A stretch of DNA of 64,000 bases from Streptomyces flavofungini (lineage in GTDB: Bacteria; Actinomycetota; Actinomycetes; Streptomycetales; Streptomycetaceae): the NCBI RefSeq assembly GCF_014650815.1, contig NZ_BMVR01000002.1, positions 124,001-188,000 of the forward strand, read 5' to 3'. Both the position numbers and the translations under genes were made by a program. The notes below the pieces were generated by a model, which worked only from the letters and a program-made list of their open reading frames with translations, ran no database searches and was not told where the DNA came from. Of the stretch, positions 58,638-64,000 are shown piece after piece; position 1 is the stretch's first letter, and each line of letters opens with the position of its first letter.

Positions 58638-59869
58638 GCTCGACCCGCGTCCTCGTCCTCAACTCCGGCTCGTCGTCGCTGAAGTACCAGTTGCTCGACA
58701 TGGCCGACAGCGCCCGCCTGGCCGTGGGCCTCGTCGAGCGCATCGGCGAGGAGACCTCCCGGCTCAAGCACACCCCGCTGACGGGCGACGGCGCCGAGCG
58801 CGAGCGCACCGGCCCGATCGCCGACCACGAGGCCGCCCTGAAGGCCGTCGCGGCGGAGCTGGCCGCCGACGGGCTCGGCCTGGACTCGCCTGAGCTGGCC
58901 GCGATCGGCCACCGGGTGGTGCACGGCGGCCTGAAGTTCACCGAGCCCACGGTCATCGACGACGCGGTGCTCGCCGAGATCGAGCGCCTGGTGCCGGTGG
59001 CCCCGCTGCACAACCCCGCCAACATCACCGGCATCCGCACGGCCCGGGCGCTGCGCCCCGACCTGCCCCAGGTCGCCGTCTTCGACACCGCCTTCCACAC
59101 GACGATGCCGGAGGCCGCGGCCCGCTACGCCATCGACGTGGCGACCGCCGACCAGCACCGCGTGCGGCGCTACGGCTTCCACGGCACCTCGCACGCGTAC
59201 GTCTCGCGGACGACCGCGGAGCTGCTCGGCAAGGCCCCCGAGGACGTGAACGTCATCGTCCTGCACCTCGGCAACGGCGCGTCCGCGTCCGCCGTGCGCG
59301 GCGGCCGGTGCGTGGACACCTCGATGGGCCTGACGCCGCTCGAAGGGCTCGTGATGGGCACGCGCTCGGGAGATCTGGACCCGGCCGTCATCTTCCATTT
59401 GGCGCGCGTCGGCGGACTGTCCATCGACGAGATCGACACTCTTCTCAACAAGAAGAGCGGCCTTATCGGTCTGTGCGGCGACAACGACATGCGCGAGATC
59501 CGCCGCCGCGTCGACGAGGGCGACGAACAGGCCCGGCTCGCCTTCGACATCTACATTCACCGACTGAAGAAGTACATCGGCGCCTATTACGCGGTTCTCG
59601 GCCGGGTGGACGCGATCGCGTTCACGGCGGGCGTCGGGGAGAACGCGGCGCCGGTGCGCGCGGCCGCCGTCGCGGGCCTGGAGGAGCTGGGTCTCGCGGT
59701 GGACGGCGAGCTGAACGCCGTACGCGGTGACGAGCCGCGGCTGATCTCGCCCGGGTACGCCCGGGTGAAGGTCGCGGTCGTACCGACCGACGAGGAACTG
59801 GAAATCGCCTCGCAGACTTATGCACTCGTCGGGCGGCATGAAGAGCGGCTCCGCCGCATGGGCAACTGA
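58634..59869 (+). CDS. ackA: Acetate kinase
   Basis: 411 residues. Signature 1 is VLVLNSGSSSLKYQLLD. Catalytic and binding segments are FDTAFHTTMPE (Asp), RYGFHGTSHAYV and VLHLGNGASASAV; the ATP-binding stretch is FTAGVGENAAPVR. Makes ATP and acetate from acetyl phosphate, or the reverse for acetate uptake. GTG start at 58634 overlaps the pta stop. Base composition becomes slightly AT-richer toward the 3' end (AACAAGAAGAGC), probably a local feature. Confidence 0.97.
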   Translation: MSSTRVLVLNSGSSSLKYQLLDMADSARLAVGLVERIGEETSRLKHTPLTGDGAERERTGPIADHEAALKAVAAELAADGLGLDSPELAAIGHRVVHGGLKFTEPTVIDDAVLAEIERLVPVAPLHNPANITGIRTARALRPDLPQVAVFDTAFHTTMPEAAARYAIDVATADQHRVRRYGFHGTSHAYVSRTTAELLGKAPEDVNVIVLHLGNGASASAVRGGRCVDTSMGLTPLEGLVMGTRSGDLDPAVIFHLARVGGLSIDEIDTLLNKKSGLIGLCGDNDMREIRRRVDEGDEQARLAFDIYIHRLKKYIGAYYAVLGRVDAIAFTAGVGENAAPVRAAAVAGLEELGLAVDGELNAVRGDEPRLISPGYARVKVAVVPTDEELEIASQTYALVGRHEERLRRMGN

Positions 59870-59907
59870 GCGCCGACCCGCCCATTTGTATCTTCCGCCA
59901 GATGGAA

Positions 59908-59943
59908 TATTCCGAAGCGAAACAAACCGATAGGATCGCCCCC
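59908..59943 (+). promoter_or_regulatory. Predicted leaderless promoter of pyk
   Basis: TAGGAT (59931-59936) matches a -10 hexamer seven bases before the pyk ATG (59944). An AT-rich ATATTCCG stretch lies about 17 bp farther up as a poor -35. No ribosome binding site precedes the ATG, fitting a leaderless transcript. Confidence 0.55.
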
Positions 59944-61374
59944 ATGCGCCGTTCCAAAATCGTTTGCACGCTGGGCCCCGCCGTCGACTCCGAAGATCAG
60001 CTCGTTTCGCTGATCGAAGCCGGAATGAACGTGGCCCGCTTCAACTTCAGCCACGGCACGCACGCCGAGCACCAGGGCCGGTACGACCGCGTCCGGGCCG
60101 CGGCGGAGCGGACGGGCCGCGCGATCGGCGTCCTCGCCGACCTGCAGGGCCCGAAGATCCGTCTGGAGACCTTCGCCGAGGGCCCCGTCGAGCTGGTGCG
60201 CGGTGACGAGTTCACCATCACCACCGAGGACGTGCCCGGCGACAAGTCGATCTGCGGCACGACCTACAAGGGTCTGCCCGGCGACGTCTCCAAGGGCGAC
60301 CAGGTCCTCATCAACGACGGCAACGTCGAGCTGCGCGTCGTCGAGGTCGCCGGGCCGCAGGTGAAGACGATCGTGGTCGAGGGCGGCGTCATCTCCGACC
60401 ACAAGGGCATCAACCTGCCCGGCGCGGCCGTGAACGTCCCCGCCCTGTCCGAGAAGGACATCGAGGACCTGCGGTTCGCGCTGAAGATGGGCTGCGACAT
60501 GGTCGCGCTGTCCTTCGTGCGCGACGCGGACGACGTCAAGGACGTCCACAAGGTGATGGACGAGGAGGGCCGCCGGGTCCCCGTCATCGCCAAGGTGGAG
60601 AAGCCGCAGGCGGTGGCGAACATGGAGGGCGTCGTCGCGGCCTTCGACGCCGTCATGGTGGCGCGCGGCGACCTGGCCGTGGAGTACCCGCTGGAGAAGG
60701 TCCCGATGGTGCAGAAGCGCCTCGTGGAGATGTGCCGCCGCAACGCCAAGCCGGTGATCGTCGCGACCCAGATGATGGAGTCGATGATCACCAACTCCCG
60801 CCCCACGCGCGCCGAGGCGTCCGACGTCGCCAACGCGATCCTGGACGGCGCGGACGCGGTGATGCTGTCGGCCGAGTCCAGCGTGGGCGCGTACCCGATC
60901 GAGACCGTCAAGACGATGTCGAAGATCGTCACGGCGGCCGAGGAGGAGCTGCTCGCCAAGGGCCTGCAGCCGCTCGTCCCGGGCAAGAAGCCGCGTACGC
61001 AGGGCGGTTCGGTGGCCCGTGCCGCCTGCGAGATCGCCGACTTCCTCGACGGCAAGGCCCTGGTCGCCTTCACCAAGTCCGGTGACACGGCACGCCGCCT
61101 GTCCCGCTACCGCGCGGCCCAGCCGATCCTGGCCTTCACCACGGACACCAGCACCCGCAACCAGCTCGCGCTGAGCTGGGGCGTCGAGGCGTACGTCGTG
61201 CCGCACGTGGACAACACGGACGCCATGGTCGAGCTGGTCGACGCCGAGGTCCTGAAGCTGCAGCGCTACAACGACGGCGACACCATGGTCATCACGGCCG
61301 GTTCGCCCCCCGGCATCCCCGGCACCACCAACATGGTCCGCGTCCACCACCTGGGTGGCGGCGACCGCGACTGA
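59944..61374 (+). CDS. pyk: Pyruvate kinase
   Basis: 476 residues. N-terminal RRSKIVCTLGPAVDSEDQL, active-site helix VIAKVEKPQAVANMEG (Lys and Glu), MVARGDLAVEYPLEKVP, ATQMMESMI and LDGADAVMLSAESSVG. The C-terminal domain ends PGTTNMVRVHHLGG. Makes pyruvate and ATP from PEP; the neighbouring pta-ackA takes acetyl-CoA onward. ATG at 59944 was chosen over the ATG at 59902 because homologues begin MRRSKIV and because a -10 box lies seven bases upstream. A double hairpin follows the gene. Confidence 0.97.
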   Translation: MRRSKIVCTLGPAVDSEDQLVSLIEAGMNVARFNFSHGTHAEHQGRYDRVRAAAERTGRAIGVLADLQGPKIRLETFAEGPVELVRGDEFTITTEDVPGDKSICGTTYKGLPGDVSKGDQVLINDGNVELRVVEVAGPQVKTIVVEGGVISDHKGINLPGAAVNVPALSEKDIEDLRFALKMGCDMVALSFVRDADDVKDVHKVMDEEGRRVPVIAKVEKPQAVANMEGVVAAFDAVMVARGDLAVEYPLEKVPMVQKRLVEMCRRNAKPVIVATQMMESMITNSRPTRAEASDVANAILDGADAVMLSAESSVGAYPIETVKTMSKIVTAAEEELLAKGLQPLVPGKKPRTQGGSVARAACEIADFLDGKALVAFTKSGDTARRLSRYRAAQPILAFTTDTSTRNQLALSWGVEAYVVPHVDNTDAMVELVDAEVLKLQRYNDGDTMVITAGSPPGIPGTTNMVRVHHLGGGDRD

Positions 61375-61431
61375 GCCACGGGTCTCCGGTCCGGATCCCC
61401 GACCAGAACCGGACCGGGACCCGTTGTCTCC

Positions 61432-61507
61432 CGGGAGTGCCCCGGCACTCCCGTGAGTACGTGAAAGGCATCGAGGGCGCCCCCTGCGCAAGGGGGCGCC
61501 CTCGATG
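61432..61507. terminator. Double hairpin terminator between pyk and the envelope gene
   Basis: First hairpin: 10-bp arms CGGGAGTGCC / GGCACTCCCG (61432-61453). Second, stronger: CATCGAGGGCGCCCCCT (61469-61485) pairs with AGGGGGCGCCCTCGATG (61491-61507), a perfect 17-bp stem with a 5-base loop. It lies between two converging genes and should stop transcription from both sides. Confidence 0.88.
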
Positions 61508-61536
61508 TGTCGCGGCTCCCGGACCGGGACCGGGCC

Positions 61537-63009
61537 TCAGTCGGTGATCGACTGGTGCAGGCCGGGGATGGTGAGTTCGCCACCGAACTGGCCCGCCTGC
61601 TGCACCTTCACGTTGGTGAAGTAGATCAGCGGCAGGTTGAGCGGCGGCGGGTGCTCCGGGTCGAACGTGATCGGGATCAGACCGAAGAGGTTGCCGGAGA
61701 TCCGCTCGGTGTACATCGTCGTGTCGCCCTTGCGGATCGTGGACGTGGACCCCTTGGCGGCCTGGACGTGGTACTTCTTGCCGTTCGGGCTCTCGACGAT
61801 CTGGTGCAGGTCGCCGATGTCCGTGCCGCCGCTGATGATGTACTTCAGCGCCTGCTTGGTCTGCCCGTTGGGCATCTTCAGGTTCACGACGCCCTTGTAG
61901 TCCGCGCCCTTCAGGAGCAGCGAACTGGCCTCCAGGTGCCACGGCTGGTTCGGGATCGGCGCGGGCGACTGCTCGTCGTCACCGTCGACCTTCTTCTCCA
62001 CCACGCACGGGAACGGCTTCTTGCCGTCCTCGTCCGCCGCCATCGGGTCCTTGGCCTCGTCGTCGTCCTCGGCCTTCCCCTCGGCCTTGTCCTTCGCCTT
62101 GTCCGCGGCCTTCTCGGCCTTGTCGGCGAGGTCGTCGGCCTTGTCGGCGGCGTCCCGCAGCCGGTCCTCGGCCTTGCCCGCGGTGTCCTTCAGGCCGTCC
62201 TTCGCCTTGTCGAGGGTGTCCTCGACGGGCTTGGTGTCCTTGTCGGTACCGTCGGAGTCCTTGGCGTCGCCGTCCGTACCCTCGGCGTCCCGGTCCGAGG
62301 AGTCCGAGGACTTCTCGTCGGCCGACTCCCGCTCCGCCTCCTTCTTCTCCTCGGCCCGCTTCTCCTCGGGCGTGAGGATGTCCTTGAGGGCGTCGCCGAG
62401 GCCCAGCGGGTCCAGCGGGTTCTTGGGCTCGGCGGGGTCGGGCTCGGCGGCCGCGTCCTCGTCGTCCTTGCCGCCGTCCCCGGAACCCTTGCCGGAGTCG
62501 GCGTCGGCGTCACCGGACGGCGTGGACCCGGACTTGCCGTCGTCCCCGTCGCCGCCCGAGGGCTTCGACGAACCGGACGACCCGTTCGCGGACACGTCCC
62601 CGTCCTTGTCGGCGCCCTTCCCGGCCTGCCCGTCCTCGCCGTCGGCCTTGTCCTCGGCCTCGTCCGCCTTCTTGCGCGCGGCCTCGGCCTTGTCCTCGGC
62701 CTTCTTGGCGGCCTTGGCCCTGGCGTCCTGCTCGTCCTTCTCGGCTTCCTTGGACTGCTCGTCCGGCGCCGTGACACAGGGGCCGTCGCGGAAGGGGTTC
62801 TTGGGCACGCCCGGCTTCGCCTGCGCGAGCTGGGGCGTCAGGCCCATGCCCATCAGCACGGCGGTGGGCATGGCGGCGAGGGCTATCGCCTTCCCGGCGG
62901 GCACGTGCAGCCGGGTCAGCAGCGGCTTCTTCGGGGCCGCGTGCCGCGGCCCCGTTCTCACACGGGACGTGTCCGCATCAGTCCCGCGGCGCGCCTCGTC
63001 AGCCGGCAC
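61537..63009 (-). CDS. Acidic, low-complexity secreted protein
   Basis: 490 residues. Basic n-region, then a hydrophobic helix (about 35-55, IALAAMPTAVLMGMG) ending LAQAKPG, likely cleaved by signal peptidase. About 290 residues of Lys/Glu/Asp/Ala/Ser repeats (KAEDKAEAARKKADEAEDKA; DKADDLADKAEKAADKAKDK) should form charged coiled coil or disorder. A C-terminal beta-like domain of about 140 residues (PWHLEASSLLLKGADYKGVV to GLHQSITD) resembles the DUF6230 type of envelope protein. GTG at 63009, with GGGAGGAACC upstream, gives a start overlapping the DUF6114 stop. Probably exposed on the cell surface; function unknown. Confidence 0.78.
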   Translation of the reverse strand: MPADEARRGTDADTSRVRTGPRHAAPKKPLLTRLHVPAGKAIALAAMPTAVLMGMGLTPQLAQAKPGVPKNPFRDGPCVTAPDEQSKEAEKDEQDARAKAAKKAEDKAEAARKKADEAEDKADGEDGQAGKGADKDGDVSANGSSGSSKPSGGDGDDGKSGSTPSGDADADSGKGSGDGGKDDEDAAAEPDPAEPKNPLDPLGLGDALKDILTPEEKRAEEKKEAERESADEKSSDSSDRDAEGTDGDAKDSDGTDKDTKPVEDTLDKAKDGLKDTAGKAEDRLRDAADKADDLADKAEKAADKAKDKAEGKAEDDDEAKDPMAADEDGKKPFPCVVEKKVDGDDEQSPAPIPNQPWHLEASSLLLKGADYKGVVNLKMPNGQTKQALKYIISGGTDIGDLHQIVESPNGKKYHVQAAKGSTSTIRKGDTTMYTERISGNLFGLIPITFDPEHPPPLNLPLIYFTNVKVQQAGQFGGELTIPGLHQSITD

Positions 63010-63577
63010 GGTTCCTCCCGTTCGTCCCGTTGTCCGGGCTCGTTCCTGAGAAGTCATCGGTCGCACCGCCCGCCTCCGGCACGGCTCCGCGCGCGGCCCC
63101 CGCGGCCGCGGGCTCCGGAGCCCCGTCGTCGAATCCCCCGGCGTCGGGCGCCTGGGCGCGCCGCCTGGAGCGCTTCTCGGGCTTGGACGGCATCCAGGAG
63201 ACGCCGAGCGCGCCGCCGATGAGGGCGAGCAGGAAGCCCATGACGAAGCCCCCGAAGTTGGACACCACCAGGGAGACCAGGGCGAGCAGAATCGCCGCGA
63301 CGCCCGCGAACACGCGGGACATCGGCTGGAACCACATGGTCAGGCCGAGCACGACCAACAGCACACCGATGATCAGCGATCCGGCACCGGCGGTGGTCGC
63401 CATCCGGATGGTCATCGTGCCCAGGGTGAGGTTCGCATAGGGGAAGTACATGATCGGGATGCCGCCGAGCAGTGTCAGCAGTCCACCCCAGAACGGGCGC
63501 TGACCGCGCCACCCTCGGAACGATTGGCGCATTCGGCCAAGCCTGTTGCCAAGGCCCACTTGCGCTTCGGCGCTCAT
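62999..63577 (-). CDS. DUF6114 membrane protein
   Basis: 192 residues with about four hydrophobic helices (FWGGLLTLLGGIPIMYFPYA, AGSLIIGVLLVVLGLTMWF, VFAGVAAILLALVSLVVSN, GGFVMGFLLALIGGALGVSW). The C-terminal tail of about 60 residues is Gly/Ala/Arg-rich. DUF6114 genes are nearly always next to a DUF6230 gene in Streptomyces, as here; function unknown. I chose the ATG at 63577 because GAGGAGCTG precedes it; a GTG at 63631 has no such site. The stop is embedded in the start of the acidic secreted protein. Confidence 0.82.
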   Translation of the reverse strand: MSAEAQVGLGNRLGRMRQSFRGWRGQRPFWGGLLTLLGGIPIMYFPYANLTLGTMTIRMATTAGAGSLIIGVLLVVLGLTMWFQPMSRVFAGVAAILLALVSLVVSNFGGFVMGFLLALIGGALGVSWMPSKPEKRSRRRAQAPDAGGFDDGAPEPAAAGAARGAVPEAGGATDDFSGTSPDNGTNGRNRAG

Positions 63578-63733
63578 GTCGTACAGCTCCTCGGGTATGG
63601 CGTGTGGTTCTGTGTGTGCGGATTCGGGCACGGGGACGGCTCGTTGGAGAGCATGACGGCGCCCCCGCGCCCGGCCGTTTCAGCGCAACAAGTGCGGCTC
63701 AGGGCAGCAATGGCCTCAACGACGGCCTCAACG

Positions 63734-63782
63734 ACGGCCTCGGTCAAGACGAAGCGGATGAGACAGCGGTGACCGAGGCCGT
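63734..63782 (-). terminator. Hairpin after the DUF6230 gene
   Basis: ACGGCCTCGGTCA (63734-63746) pairs with TGACCGAGGCCGT (63770-63782): 13-bp arms, 23-base loop, starting 8 bp beyond the DUF6230 stop codon. It may attenuate read-through into DUF6114. Short ACGGCCTCA repeats (63709-63740) adjoin it. Confidence 0.65.
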
Positions 63783-63789
63783 TACCGCC

Positions 63790-64000
63790 TCAGTAGCACT
63801 CGTGCTTGCCCTTCTTGACCGACATGCCGAGGCCAGAGAGCTTGAAGGTGCCGGCGGTGGTCGCCCACGCGCGCTGCTTCACGTCGGTGAAGCGGACCTT
63901 GTCGGCCTGCTGCGCGAACGAGTCCGGGACGTACTTGTCGCCCTTGGCCGGACCCGGGCCCTTCGTCGTGCGGTCGACCGAGACGCCGATGTCGACGTTG
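63790..64000 (-). CDS. DUF6230 family protein (5' part outside window)
   Basis: Only the last 69 codons are present: VDIGVSVDRTTKGPG onward, ending in LSGLGMSVKKGKHECY before TGA at 63790-63792. The C-terminal GKHECY ending is characteristic of the DUF6230 family (some automatically named cholesterol esterase). These are secreted or surface beta-rich proteins paired with DUF6114. The remainder lies to the right of the window. Confidence 0.85.
   Translation of the reverse strand, partial: NVDIGVSVDRTTKGPGPAKGDKYVPDSFAQQADKVRFTDVKQRAWATTAGTFKLSGLGMSVKKGKHECY

Overview
The window is chromosomal DNA from a high-GC actinobacterium, almost certainly Streptomyces. The signs are GTG/TTG starts, strong GGAGG-type ribosome binding sites, DUF397/XRE regulators, a sugar ABC transporter without its own ATPase, and DUF6114/DUF6230 proteins. 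From memory, the backbone order treS-mak-glgB ... dctA-two-component system-sugar ABC-HTH-pfkA-pta-ackA-pyk follows the arrangement around SCO5420-5443 of S. coelicolor. No rRNA, tRNA, CRISPR array or complete transposon was seen.

Layout: 1-5.8 kb holds the GlgE-pathway genes treS (5' truncated), maltokinase and glgB, followed by a GtrA-like membrane protein. 6.8-8.0 kb is a secreted serine hydrolase. 8.1-11.4 kb is a HelD-type helicase and a merR-trxA pair. From 21.1 down to 11.4 kb, eight same-strand genes with mostly overlapping or tight junctions form an accessory operon. They encode a serine-palmitoyltransferase-like alpha-oxoamine synthase, a membrane protein, an SAM methyltransferase, an MMPL exporter, a CPBP protease, metK, a PfkB (adenosine-kinase-like) kinase and an imine-reductase-like dehydrogenase. 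21.7-23.1 kb is a TetR/SMR/DUF5360 efflux cassette. 23.1-32.2 kb carries an AAA ATPase, a secreted GH16 glucanase with a LacI-type operator, a serine hydrolase, a MarR-like regulator, and an MFS pump/TetR pair whose shared promoter holds three copies of one 18-bp operator.

32.2-43.2 kb is an accessory island. It contains a WYL regulator, an ATPase/XRE/DUF397 (WhiJ-like) trio, a membrane NACHT NTPase, a small protein/alpha-beta hydrolase/lipoprotein cassette, a one-pass membrane protein joining a cytoplasmic HTH to a glycosidase fold that appears to lack its catalytic glutamates, and an ArsR-like regulator. 43.3-51.4 kb returns to backbone: dctA with a divergent CitA/DcuS-type two-component system, a sugar ABC importer and an HTH regulator.

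52.1-55.3 kb is a three-gene terpenoid operon inserted before pfkA: a Z-FPP-synthase-like cis-prenyltransferase, a class I terpene synthase with eroded metal-binding motifs, and a cytochrome P450. 55.3-61.4 kb is central metabolism (pfkA, pta-ackA, pyk). 61.5-64 kb is a cell-envelope group: an acidic secreted protein, a DUF6114 membrane protein and a truncated DUF6230 gene.

The best candidates for an undescribed system are the terpenoid trio, the oxoamine-synthase/methyltransferase/MMPL/imine-reductase operon, and the HTH-TM-pseudoglycosidase protein.
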